Shown: in pieces, positions 53,792 through 62,749 of the stretch
How positions within the stretch are numbered: the first letter of the stretch is position 1
Layout of the letters: each line of letters starts with the position of its first letter
Assembly (NCBI RefSeq): GCF_900105255.1
Contig: NZ_LT629763.1
Coordinates: 620,001-684,000, forward strand
Length of the DNA stretch: 64,000 bases
From: Halopseudomonas sabulinigri
GTDB taxonomy: Bacteria; Pseudomonadota; Gammaproteobacteria; Pseudomonadales; Pseudomonadaceae
Direction: 5' to 3'
Position numbers and translations under genes: made by a program
Notes under the pieces: model-generated
Databases searched by the model: none
Seen by the model: only the letters and a program-made list of their open reading frames with translations
What the model was told of the DNA's origin: nothing

Positions 53792-55072
53792 ATGAAAAAA
53801 CACACCTGGATCAAGGGGACACTCGCCCTCGCGATTAGCGCCCTGACCCACCCCGCCTTCGCCAACGGGCTTACCATCAACGAACAGAGTGCCAGTGGTA
53901 TGGGCACCGGTTTTGCCGGTCGTTCTTCCTCTGCTGAGGATGCCAGTACCCTGTTTGGCAACCCCGCCGGCATGTCGAAGCTGGACCGCGCCGAGGTCAG
54001 TGGTGGCTTGGCCGTTATCTCGGCTGAAACTGATATCAGCAACGCCAGTGGTACCTTTCCAGGCAGCAACGACGGCGACATGGTGCCAGTAGCGGCCGTG
54101 CCGTTTGGCTATTACGTCACGCCACTGAACGAAGACTGGCATTTCGGCGTTGGTGTTTACGCGCCCTTTGGCGTTATCAGCGATTATGAAGACAGCTTCC
54201 AGGGCCGCTACCACGGTGTCTACAGCAAGGTGCAGGTAGTAACGCTGCAACCTACCCTGAGTTACCAGGTGAATGACCGCGTAGCTATCGGCTTTGGCCC
54301 GACCATCAACAAGATTGACGGCAAGCTGACTAGTGCAGTACCCAACGCGTTGGCTCCCGGCGTAGGGCCAGACACTGACGTCAGCATCAAGGGTGACGAC
54401 GTCGGCTACGGTTTCAATGCGGGCGTACTGGTAGACATTACCGACGCACTTGCCTGGGGGCTGACCTACCACTCCAAAGTGGATTACAAGCTGGAAGGCA
54501 GCACTCGCGTCAGCAATGCGCCGGTTATCCCGGTCCCCGGCATTCCCGACCTGAACGGTAGCTACGATGCCAGCCTGGACTTCACCTCACCGGAGTCAGT
54601 CGATACCTCGCTGACCTATCAGCTCGATGACTTCTGGACGCTTTACGCTGGTGCTACCTGGACGCGCTGGAGCCAACTGCAGGAAATTGTGGTTGAGAAC
54701 AGCGGCGTACCCGCGCTCTATGCTGGCCAGTTAGGCACTGTGACAGAAGAGCTCAAGTGGAAGGACATCTGGTCGTTTGCCGTCGGTGCGGCCTATCAGG
54801 TCAACCCAAGCTGGGTGCTGCGTGCCGGCTTCACCGTCGATCCATCGCCAACCGATGACAACGACCGTACCGCGCGCATTCCGGTGTCTGACCGCAAGAT
54901 CTTTTCGCTCGGTGCCGGTTGGGACATCAACCAGGACGTCACACTCGACATGGCCTATTCCTATCTCTACGAGAGCAAGGGCGAGGTCAACTACGACGAC
55001 GCGCCAACCTACAACGCCGAATATCAGAACAGCGCCCATGGCCTCTCGGCCCAGCTGTCCTATCGTTTCTGA
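53792..55072 (+). CDS. FadL-family outer-membrane transporter
   Basis: The 426-residue protein has a signal peptide (ending near HPAFA), then the N-terminal hatch sequence NGLTINEQSASGMGTGFAG and FGNPAGM, characteristic of the OmpP1/FadL/TodX family. A 14-strand barrel ends in YRF. It imports long-chain fatty acids or other hydrophobic molecules. It stands alone with its own terminator, opposite the symporter operon. Confidence 0.95.
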   Translation: MKKHTWIKGTLALAISALTHPAFANGLTINEQSASGMGTGFAGRSSSAEDASTLFGNPAGMSKLDRAEVSGGLAVISAETDISNASGTFPGSNDGDMVPVAAVPFGYYVTPLNEDWHFGVGVYAPFGVISDYEDSFQGRYHGVYSKVQVVTLQPTLSYQVNDRVAIGFGPTINKIDGKLTSAVPNALAPGVGPDTDVSIKGDDVGYGFNAGVLVDITDALAWGLTYHSKVDYKLEGSTRVSNAPVIPVPGIPDLNGSYDASLDFTSPESVDTSLTYQLDDFWTLYAGATWTRWSQLQEIVVENSGVPALYAGQLGTVTEELKWKDIWSFAVGAAYQVNPSWVLRAGFTVDPSPTDDNDRTARIPVSDRKIFSLGAGWDINQDVTLDMAYSYLYESKGEVNYDDAPTYNAEYQNSAHGLSAQLSYRF

Positions 55073-55100
55073 TCGCGCATAAGAGCACGGACGCTGCATA

Positions 55101-55133
55101 AAAAACGCCCCGAACCAGTCGGGGCGTTTTTCG
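55101..55133. terminator. Bidirectional terminator between fadL-like and symporter genes
   Basis: AAAACGCCCCGA (55102-55113) pairs with TCGGGGCGTTTT (55119-55130), with A runs before and T runs after. It can stop transcripts from both converging genes. Confidence 0.95.
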
Positions 55134-55157
55134 TTGCGTTGCTGACAACCTTGCTGC

Positions 55158-56927
55158 TTAGTGATCCACGGCAGCTCCGGCGCCACGGGGTACGCGGATG
55201 TCTTCAATCATGTGCTGGATGTGCTCCGGTGGTGCCTTGGTGAAGGACGCCACTGCAACCGATGCAATGAAGTTGAAGATCATACCCAGAGTACCAATGC
55301 CCTCGGGCGACACACCAAACCACCAATGCTCTGCCGTGTTCAACTCAGGGCTGATGAACTTGAAGAACACGATGTAGCTGAAGGTGAAGGTCAGACCTAC
55401 CAGCATGCCGGCGATGGCCCCTTCCTTGTTCATCTTCTTGGAGAAAATCCCCATGACGATGACCGGGAAGAAGGATGCGGCTGCCAGGCCGAAGGCAAAG
55501 GCCACCACCTGGGCTACAAAGCCCGGAGGGTAAATCCCGAACAGACCGGCAATCGCGATCGCCACACCTGCGGCTACGCGCGCGGCCAGGAGTTCGCCTT
55601 TCTCGCTGATGTTGGGTGCAATGTTGCTCTTCAGCAGGTCATGCGAAATCGAGGTCGAGATCACCAACAGCAAGCCGGCAGCAGTCGACAGCGCAGCGGC
55701 CAAGCCACCGGCTGCAATCAGGGCGATTACCCAGCCCGGCAGGCCGGCAATCTCCGGGTTCGCTAGTACCATGATGTCGCGGTCAACATACAGCTCGGTT
55801 GCCGCATCCGTCGGTGCATTGCTGAGCAGGCGCTCACCGCTGACACCACGTTCGCCAGTGAAGCTCGGGTTGCCTACAAAGGGAGCGCCCGGGCCGTACT
55901 GAATCACACCATCGTTGTTCTTGTCCTGCCAGGCGATCAGCCCTGCATTTTCCCAGGTCTGCAACCAGGCGGGGACTTCCTCGTACTGCGCATCAACCAC
56001 GGTATTGAGCAAATTGGTGCGGGCAAACGCGGCAACAGCCGGCGCTGTGGTATAGAGAATTGCAATGAACAGTAGCGCGTAACCTGCTGATTTACGTGCA
56101 TCTCGTACGGTCGGAGTGGTGAAGAAGCGAACGATCACGTGGGGCAAGCCGGCGGTACCGACCATCAGCGCCATGGTAATGAAGAACACGTCCGTGGTCG
56201 ACTTGGAGCCGTCGGTATAGGCCCCGAATCCAAGTTCCGCGCCTATGCCATCCAGACGCTCGATGACCGATTGCCCGGTCCCTATCACCTCGCTACCAAA
56301 GCCGAATTGCGGGATCGGGTTACCGGTGATCAGAATCGAAATGTAGATGGCCGGCACCATGTAGGCGAAGATCATCACGCAATACTGCGCAACCTGGGTG
56401 TAGGTAATGCCCTTCATGCCGCCCAATACCGCGTAGAAGAAGACGATCGCCATACCGATGATCACGCCGGTGGCGATGTCGACTTCCAGGTAACGTGAGA
56501 ACACGATGCCCACGCCGCGCATCTGACCAGCCACATAGGTAAAGGAGATGAAGATCACGCAGATAACCGCCACCACTCGCGCAGTCTGCGAGTAGTAACG
56601 CTCACCGACGAAGTCCGGCACAGTGAACTTGCCGAACTTGCGCAGATAGGGCGCCAGACACATCGCCAGCAGCACGTAGCCACCGGTCCAGCCCATCAGA
56701 TAAACGCTGCCGTCGTAGCCCGCGAACGCGATAATCCCGGCCATGGAGATGAAGGAGGCGGCAGACATCCAGTCAGCGCCCGTGGCCATGCCGTTGGCGA
56801 TGGGGTGTACGCCTTTGCTGGCAACGTAGTACTCGCTGGTGCTGCCGGCACGAGACCAGAGTGCGATCCCTATGTAGAGCGCGAAGGTCGCCCCCACAAA
56901 GAGGTAAATCAAGGTTTGCGTATCCAT
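55158..56927 (-). CDS. Sodium:solute symporter, VC_2705/ActP-like large subunit
   Basis: The 589-residue SSS-family protein has about 13 helices. N-terminal SEYYVASKGVHPIANGMAT and GADWMSAASFISMAG are typical of ActP-like carriers. A periplasmic insertion (about residues 310-390) marks the VC_2705 subfamily. Acetate or a similar short organic acid is the expected substrate. It is encoded 16 bases after its DUF4212 small subunit and is likely linked to the CBS-DUF294/exonuclease pair near it. Confidence 0.95.
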   Translation of the reverse strand: MDTQTLIYLFVGATFALYIGIALWSRAGSTSEYYVASKGVHPIANGMATGADWMSAASFISMAGIIAFAGYDGSVYLMGWTGGYVLLAMCLAPYLRKFGKFTVPDFVGERYYSQTARVVAVICVIFISFTYVAGQMRGVGIVFSRYLEVDIATGVIIGMAIVFFYAVLGGMKGITYTQVAQYCVMIFAYMVPAIYISILITGNPIPQFGFGSEVIGTGQSVIERLDGIGAELGFGAYTDGSKSTTDVFFITMALMVGTAGLPHVIVRFFTTPTVRDARKSAGYALLFIAILYTTAPAVAAFARTNLLNTVVDAQYEEVPAWLQTWENAGLIAWQDKNNDGVIQYGPGAPFVGNPSFTGERGVSGERLLSNAPTDAATELYVDRDIMVLANPEIAGLPGWVIALIAAGGLAAALSTAAGLLLVISTSISHDLLKSNIAPNISEKGELLAARVAAGVAIAIAGLFGIYPPGFVAQVVAFAFGLAAASFFPVIVMGIFSKKMNKEGAIAGMLVGLTFTFSYIVFFKFISPELNTAEHWWFGVSPEGIGTLGMIFNFIASVAVASFTKAPPEHIQHMIEDIRVPRGAGAAVDH

Positions 56928-56943
56928 TGCAGGACTCCTGTTC

Positions 56944-57210
56944 TTATTCTTCGTGGAAGTCGTATTTGCGATCGAGCTTGTTCATCTTCCAGACGTACAC
57001 AAAGATGAGCACCACGAAGGCGTAGATGGAGCCCTGCTGGGCAAACCAGAACCCGAGCGGGAAGCCGAAGAACTGGATGTTGTTGAGTTGATCGACGAAC
57101 AGGATGCCGGCAGCGAAGGAAACCGAGAACCAGATGACCAGCAGGATCATCATGAACCGCAGATTTTCCCGCCAGTAGCCGCGCGCCGCGTCTTCTTTTG
57201 ACAAGGACAT
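56944..57210 (-). CDS. DUF4212 small subunit of the VC_2705-type symporter
   Basis: The 88-residue protein has two helices and the conserved YWRENLRFMM, FGFPLGFWFAQQGS and MNKLDRKYDFHEE segments that define DUF4212 proteins. These are always encoded next to the VC_2705-type symporter. GGAG lies six bases before the ATG at 57210; ATG codons at 57222 and 57216 are too close to, or before, that site. Confidence 0.95.
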   Translation of the reverse strand: MSLSKEDAARGYWRENLRFMMILLVIWFSVSFAAGILFVDQLNNIQFFGFPLGFWFAQQGSIYAFVVLIFVYVWKMNKLDRKYDFHEE

Positions 57211-57331
57211 AACCATCTCCAATTTTTGTTGTTATTACACTCAACAAGGTAGCACCGGGGCCGGTGGTAGGAGACTAAGACTTTGGTAGAGTGCGCCGCT
57301 GCGGGCGCGCATCAGACTTTATTCTTTGAAT

Positions 57332-57380
57332 CAAAAAAACCGCATAAGTGCATGATAATAAGCACCTACGCGGGTTTTTC
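57332..57380 (-). terminator. Terminator after the nucleotidase gene
   Basis: On the minus strand AAACCCGCG... pairs imperfectly with ...TGCGGTTT, with an inner GGTGC/GCACT stem. Seven T residues follow. It lies between the nucleotidase stop (57431) and the DUF4212 promoter. Confidence 0.7.
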
Positions 57381-57430
57381 TTGCTGGCGGTCTTTGGCCG
57401 TTAGACTAAAGCCTCATCCGCTTGCCTGGC

Positions 57431-59305
57431 TCAGTCAGCCAGGGTGTTGCCGTTAGCCTCTATCACCTGCTGGTGCGAATAGTCAGCGCGCAGTGGCGGG
57501 CTGACCATGCCGGTCTTGAGCAGGTAGTCGACCAGGCTCTGGGTGTACAGCAGGAAGGTGTTGGTCGAACGCCCATCTGCAGTGACCTCACCCAGGGCGG
57601 TGTAGCCATCACGCCCTTCGGCGATGAAGTCGTTGGTCACCATCACATAGGTTTGCGCCGGGTTGATCGCCACCCAGCTACCGCTGGCGTCCCTGACCTC
57701 GACATTGCTGAACCGCGTACCCTCTGGCTGTGACATGTCCAGGTCCCAACGAAGGCCGGCGGCGTAGGGCTGCGAGCCGGTAGACTGCGCGTCGTCCAGA
57801 TGGTTGCTGACCGCATCTTCCAGCGCCTGAACCACCTCCTGACCGGTGATATCCAGCTCTACCAGCACATTGGTGAAGGGCAGCAGCGTAAAGGCGGTGT
57901 TGTAGGTAATATCCCCCGCCTGTACCGGTACGCGCACGCCGCCGGCGTTCTGCAGAGAAAAGTCTGCACGCAGGCTGGCATCCAGGAAGGCCTCCGCTAC
58001 CAGCTGGGCGGCGTCGCTACCCTTGGCCAGGGTGTTGGCGGTTTCACAGCCAGCCACGCCAGCGCTGCGGTTAGTGCTCTCGCCGGGTACCCGCACCAGG
58101 CAGAAGGCCTCGTTGGCAAAGCCGATAACCTCGGCCTTCTTCTCATCGATACGGTCCTTGTAGGTCGCCAATACTGCCTCTGCCTCAGCGTCCTGTTCGG
58201 CCACCAGCAGCTCCGGCATATCCTCGATCAGCGCCAACAGATCCGCCTGCTCGCTCTCGCTCACTGCTACAAAGTTACCGGTGCCGTCATCCTTCTTGAA
58301 GCTGTCACCAATCACCAGCGCTGCCTGACCCTCGCAGCGCTCAACCCGGCCGCTGGTATCAAAGCTGACCTGCATCAGCCCCATGGCCTTGGCATATTCC
58401 CAAGCTTGCCCGATACACACGGGGTCGCCATCCAGATTGTTGGTTTGTGTGGGGTAAGGGCCGGAGGCGCTGTAACCAACGGCAGTGAAATCACCCAGCA
58501 GGGAGTGCGAGTCACCGCCGATGATCACGTCTACGCCTGACAACGCCGCCGCCATGGCCTGATCATTCTCGTAGCCCTGGTGAGTCAGCAGGATGATGTG
58601 CTCAACACCCTGCTCTTTCAGCTCATCGATTGCCGCCTGGGCCGCCAGGGTTTCGTCTTCGAATACCGTGGTTTCCAGTGGGCGGGAGGAGTTCTGTGTT
58701 TTGCCCTTGATATCGATACCGATAATACCGACGTCACGGCCATCCACGTCCTTGATGGTGTAGGGCTTGATGTAGTCATCCGCTGCGGTTTCTGCCAGCG
58801 GCGTGCCGATGGCGGGCTTCACGTTAGCCGCCAGGACCGGGGTATTGCATGCGTCGGTTGCGAGGTAATCGAGAAAGGTCTTCAGCCCGGCGTCGCTGTT
58901 GTCGAACTCGTGGTTGCCCAGCGCGAAGGCATCAAAGCAGACGGTATTCATCATGTCTGCGTCTGCCTCACCCTGATAAAAGGTGTAATAAAGCGTACCG
59001 GTAATTGCATCGCCGGCGTGCAGCTTGATCAGGTTGGGCAACTCTTCTTCGGCTTTATGAAACAGCGAGGTGACCCGCGAGAAGCCGCCCAGTTCAACGC
59101 GGACCTCCTCGCCATCGAGCTGAATACTGGTGTCGCTGAACGCTTCCAGCTGCGAGTGGTGATCGTTGATATGCGCGATATTGAGCTGCAGGCCTTCGCC
59201 CTCCTCCGCCTGCTCGTTATCGTCATCATCGCTGTCGCTGTTACAAGCAGCCAACGACATGCACAGCATGACTCCCAACAACCCTTTGCGCGGTAGATCC
59301 AGCAT
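57431..59305 (-). CDS. 5'-nucleotidase / NAD nucleotidase family lipoprotein
   Basis: The 624-residue protein has a lipobox (LAAC), then an acidic stretch of Asp/Glu (residues about 23-37). The N-terminal metallophosphatase domain has the metal-ligand motifs INDHHSQ (D-x-H), HAGDAITG (G-D), GNHEFDN (G-N-H-D/E) and GGDSH near 260-270. A C-terminal nucleotide-binding domain contains GGVRVPVQAGDITY. This is the UshA/NadN architecture, and the long form with NDHHSQLE resembles NadN. It would release nucleosides or NMN from NAD and nucleotides at the cell surface. Confidence 0.93.
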   Translation of the reverse strand: MLDLPRKGLLGVMLCMSLAACNSDSDDDDNEQAEEGEGLQLNIAHINDHHSQLEAFSDTSIQLDGEEVRVELGGFSRVTSLFHKAEEELPNLIKLHAGDAITGTLYYTFYQGEADADMMNTVCFDAFALGNHEFDNSDAGLKTFLDYLATDACNTPVLAANVKPAIGTPLAETAADDYIKPYTIKDVDGRDVGIIGIDIKGKTQNSSRPLETTVFEDETLAAQAAIDELKEQGVEHIILLTHQGYENDQAMAAALSGVDVIIGGDSHSLLGDFTAVGYSASGPYPTQTNNLDGDPVCIGQAWEYAKAMGLMQVSFDTSGRVERCEGQAALVIGDSFKKDDGTGNFVAVSESEQADLLALIEDMPELLVAEQDAEAEAVLATYKDRIDEKKAEVIGFANEAFCLVRVPGESTNRSAGVAGCETANTLAKGSDAAQLVAEAFLDASLRADFSLQNAGGVRVPVQAGDITYNTAFTLLPFTNVLVELDITGQEVVQALEDAVSNHLDDAQSTGSQPYAAGLRWDLDMSQPEGTRFSNVEVRDASGSWVAINPAQTYVMVTNDFIAEGRDGYTALGEVTADGRSTNTFLLYTQSLVDYLLKTGMVSPPLRADYSHQQVIEANGNTLAD

Positions 59306-59421
59306 GACTAACGTCCTGTGTTTTGACTAAATGGTCAAAACACCCTAGCCAGCTGCTGTTACTGGCCAATGGCTGTTTCATGACGCTGGTATGAAACGGC
59401 CATTGGCTCCGTGGCATAAAG

Positions 59422-61929
59422 CTATTTTGGCAAGGCGTAGGCAATCACGGCGTCCCCGGCTTTGGTGCCGGTAGAGCCGTGTCCACCAGCCACCACCACC
59501 AGGTACTGCCTGCCGTCCGCCCCCAGGTAAGTGGACGGTGTGGCTTGGCCGCCCGCCGGCAAGCGGCTGCGCCAGAGCTCCTCACCGGTGCGCAGGTCAT
59601 AGCCGCGTACGTAGTAATCCATGGTGCCGCTGAGGAAGGCCACGCCGCCACGGGTAACAATCGGGCCGCCAATCCCCGGCACGCCCATTTTGAATGGCAG
59701 CGGCAGCGGCGCCAGATCGCGTACGGTACCGTTCACCCGCTGATAACGGGTCTCACCGGTAGTCAGGTCTACCCCTGCCACATAGCCCCAGGCCGGCTGT
59801 TGACAGGGCAAGCCAACAGGCGACATGAAAGGTGCCATGCTGGTGGCGTAAGGCGCGCCGAAGTTCTCGTTGATGATCGGCTCACCCTCCTTGGTAACGG
59901 TGCGGCTGGTGCCGTCGGCGCGGGGTACCAGGGTGGAGGTGAACGCCAAATAAACCGGCATGCCGAACAGAATCTGACGGTCCGGATCGACCGCCACGGC
60001 GCCCCAGTTGAACGTGCCGAAGTTGCCGGGATACACCAGAGTGCCCTGCTCAGAGGGTGCGGTATACCGGCCGCCGTACTTCAACTGCTGAAACTGAATG
60101 CGGCAGGCCAGCTGATCCAGCAAGGTCGCGCCCCACATGTCCTTGCCGGTCAGCGTCGGCGGGTTGAATGAAATTGCCGATACCGGCTGGGTGGGCGCAG
60201 TAAAGTCACCCTCGGCGGCGCCCTGGGGTACCGGCTCTTCGGTTACCGGCAGAACGGGCTCGCCGGTGACGCGATTGAGCACATAAATTTCACCCTGCTT
60301 GGTTGGCGCTACCAGCGCCGGGATGCGCTGCCCCTGAATGGTCAGGTCAATCAGGCTGGGCTGCGAGGGTACATCGTAGTCCCACAGGTCGTGGTGCACG
60401 GTCTGGAACACCCAGGCCACCTGCCCCGTACTGGCGTGCAGGGCCAGGATGGATGAGGAGTACTTTTCTACCGCCGCGCTGCGGTTGCCGCCAAACTGAT
60501 CCGGCGACTGGTTGCCCATCGGCAGATAAACGATATCCAGCTCAGGATCGTAGCTCGACACACTCCAGGAGTTGGGCGCGTTCTCCGAGTAGGTATCCCC
60601 CTCGGCGATTGGCGCCGTGGCGTCCGGCTTCTTGCTGTCGAAATTCCACACCAGGTCGCCGGTGTAAATATCAAAGGCGCGAATTACGCCCGAGGGTGAG
60701 GTGGTTGAGGCGTTATCGTTGACTGCGCCGCCGACGATGATCACCTTGTCGGTCACCACTGGTGGCGACGTGGAATAGTAGGAACCGGGGGTAACATTCG
60801 GCATGTTGGCCCACAGGTTTACCGTTCCGTCATCGCCGCCAAAGCCTGGGCAGATACTGCCGTCCTCGGCGCTGATGGCAATCAGGCGACCATCAGAGGT
60901 GGGTACAAAGAGGCGTTTCTGGCACACGCCGCGGGCATTGGCATAACCGCTATCGCGGCGCACTCGCGGATTTGGATCGCTCGGCGCTGCCTGCCCGGCC
61001 GCGACATTCTGCGCCACCCCCGCCGCCTTGGCGGTGATCTCCTGCGCGCTCAACTGCAGGCGTTCGGCGTTACTCAGGGCGGCGCCTGATTCAGCAGCTT
61101 CGGCGGGTTGCGCACCTGCGTCGTGGTAAGACACGCCGCGGCAGGTCATATGCTGCGTGGTGACGGTCGGCGGTTGGCGCAGCTGCGGATCAAACCGCCA
61201 CAGCTCTTCGCCGCTGGTGGGGTCAAGTGTAATCACGGTGCCAAAGGGCGTGCACAGGTACATGCGCTCATCTACCACCAGCGGTGTGACCTCGTAGGTG
61301 GTCTCACCCGGGTCGTCGGCATCGCGAATCTGCCCGGTGTTGTAGCGCCAGACTTCCTGCAGCTCACTAACGTTATTGGCGGTTATCTGGGTCAGCGGCG
61401 AGAACCGCTGGCCAGCGGCGGTGCGCCCATAGGCATGCCATTCGCCATCGGGTACAGCAGCGGCCGCCACCTGCTCACTGCTGGCAGACGCCATGCGTTC
61501 TTCACTGAAGGCGCCGTTGATACCCTGTGGTTGCAGCCAGGCATACCCCGCCACGCCGGCAGACACCAGCAGCGCCAGGCCCAGCAAGCCCGTATAGGCG
61601 ATCTGGCTGGTGGCGGAGTGCAGCCCCCGACGGGTGGCGGGCAGTAGCAGTAACAGCCCCAGTACAAACAGCAAGCCGCCACGCGGCGCCAGGGCCCACC
61701 AGTCGAAGCCCACTTCCCAGACTGCCCAGGCCAGCGTCGCCAGCAGGGCCACGGCGTAAACCATCAGGCCAATGGCGTGACGGGCGAGTAACAGACACGC
61801 CGCCACCCCCAGCAGCAACCCCACCAGCAGATAGAACCAGCTGCCGCCCAGTAGCCCAAGCCAGGCGCCCCCGGCCACGCAGAACAGGGAGCACAACAAA
61901 ATCAACCAGGCGATAACGGGGCGAAGCAT
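59422..61929 (-). CDS. gcd: Membrane-bound PQQ-dependent dehydrogenase, probably glucose
   Basis: The 835-residue enzyme has five N-terminal helices (about residues 5-135) and an eight-blade PQQ propeller in the periplasm. It oxidises aldoses, mainly glucose to gluconate, and passes electrons to ubiquinone, feeding oxidases such as cyo. GDTYSENAPNSWS, DLWDYDVPSQPSLIDL and the closing DYYVRGYDLRTGEELW are typical. The gene stands alone and no pqq synthesis genes are present here. Quinate/shikimate dehydrogenases share this architecture, so glucose is the likely but not certain substrate. Confidence 0.94.
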   Translation of the reverse strand: MLRPVIAWLILLCSLFCVAGGAWLGLLGGSWFYLLVGLLLGVAACLLLARHAIGLMVYAVALLATLAWAVWEVGFDWWALAPRGGLLFVLGLLLLLPATRRGLHSATSQIAYTGLLGLALLVSAGVAGYAWLQPQGINGAFSEERMASASSEQVAAAAVPDGEWHAYGRTAAGQRFSPLTQITANNVSELQEVWRYNTGQIRDADDPGETTYEVTPLVVDERMYLCTPFGTVITLDPTSGEELWRFDPQLRQPPTVTTQHMTCRGVSYHDAGAQPAEAAESGAALSNAERLQLSAQEITAKAAGVAQNVAAGQAAPSDPNPRVRRDSGYANARGVCQKRLFVPTSDGRLIAISAEDGSICPGFGGDDGTVNLWANMPNVTPGSYYSTSPPVVTDKVIIVGGAVNDNASTTSPSGVIRAFDIYTGDLVWNFDSKKPDATAPIAEGDTYSENAPNSWSVSSYDPELDIVYLPMGNQSPDQFGGNRSAAVEKYSSSILALHASTGQVAWVFQTVHHDLWDYDVPSQPSLIDLTIQGQRIPALVAPTKQGEIYVLNRVTGEPVLPVTEEPVPQGAAEGDFTAPTQPVSAISFNPPTLTGKDMWGATLLDQLACRIQFQQLKYGGRYTAPSEQGTLVYPGNFGTFNWGAVAVDPDRQILFGMPVYLAFTSTLVPRADGTSRTVTKEGEPIINENFGAPYATSMAPFMSPVGLPCQQPAWGYVAGVDLTTGETRYQRVNGTVRDLAPLPLPFKMGVPGIGGPIVTRGGVAFLSGTMDYYVRGYDLRTGEELWRSRLPAGGQATPSTYLGADGRQYLVVVAGGHGSTGTKAGDAVIAYALPK

Positions 61930-62022
61930 AGATCCTCCAGGGAGCAGCCGAAAAAGTACGCTCTCAGTGTAGTCGATGGGCTAAGCTTTGGGTCTATCCC
62001 AAGCAAATGTCAGAGGCGTGTC

Positions 62023-62706
62023 ATGCCCCGTTTAAAGCTATTCGCCGCACTTTTTACCGCTGTGCTGTCCACCTCGGTCAGCGCGCTCTCCTTGTCTGAC
62101 CTGACCCAGCAGGACGCCAGCGCCGGCCTCAAGGATGCCCTTACCCAGGGTGCCGAAGTGGCAGTCAAGGAGCTGAGCGCCCCTGGTGGCTTCAGCAACA
62201 ACCCGGACGTACGCATCGAGCTGCCGGGCAATCTGGGCAAGGCGTCGCGCACCATGAAGATGATGGGTATGGGTGGCCAGATCACCCAGTTGGAAGACAG
62301 CATGAACAAAGCCGCAGAAGCCGCCGTGCCTCAGGCACAGAGCCTGCTGGTGGATGCCATCAGCAAGATGAGCGTGCAGGATGCCAAATCCATCCTGACC
62401 GGCCCGGCTGATTCGGCCACCCGTTACCTGGAAACCAGCAGCCGGGATCAGATCCGCGCGCTCTTTCTGCCCGTGGTCAAGAATGCAACCGATCAGGTCG
62501 GCCTGGCCCAGCAGTACAATACCTTTGCGTCACAGGCCTCCAGCTTTGGCGTGGTGGATGCCAAGGATGCGAATATCGAGGGTTATGTGACCGAGCGCAC
62601 CCTGGACGGGCTGTTCGAAATGATGGCCGAACAGGAAGCGGATATCCGCAGCAATCCCACGGAAGCCGCCACCAGCCTGGCAAAGAAGGTATTCGGTAGC
62701 CTGTGA
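62023..62706 (+). CDS. DUF4197 exported protein
   Basis: The 227-residue protein has a signal peptide (AALFTAVLSTSVSA) and a DUF4197 domain covering nearly all the rest, with the conserved NPDVRIELPGNL, MGMGGQ and SILTGPADSATRYLE blocks. The function of the family is unknown; it is predicted to be periplasmic. It is divergent from the gcd gene with about 90 bases between and is convergent with the serine-hydrolase gene. Confidence 0.93.
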   Translation: MPRLKLFAALFTAVLSTSVSALSLSDLTQQDASAGLKDALTQGAEVAVKELSAPGGFSNNPDVRIELPGNLGKASRTMKMMGMGGQITQLEDSMNKAAEAAVPQAQSLLVDAISKMSVQDAKSILTGPADSATRYLETSSRDQIRALFLPVVKNATDQVGLAQQYNTFASQASSFGVVDAKDANIEGYVTERTLDGLFEMMAEQEADIRSNPTEAATSLAKKVFGSL

Positions 62707-62749
62707 AAGCTGGCGGGCGCCCTGCTCATCGGGGTACCCGCTGCAGCCC

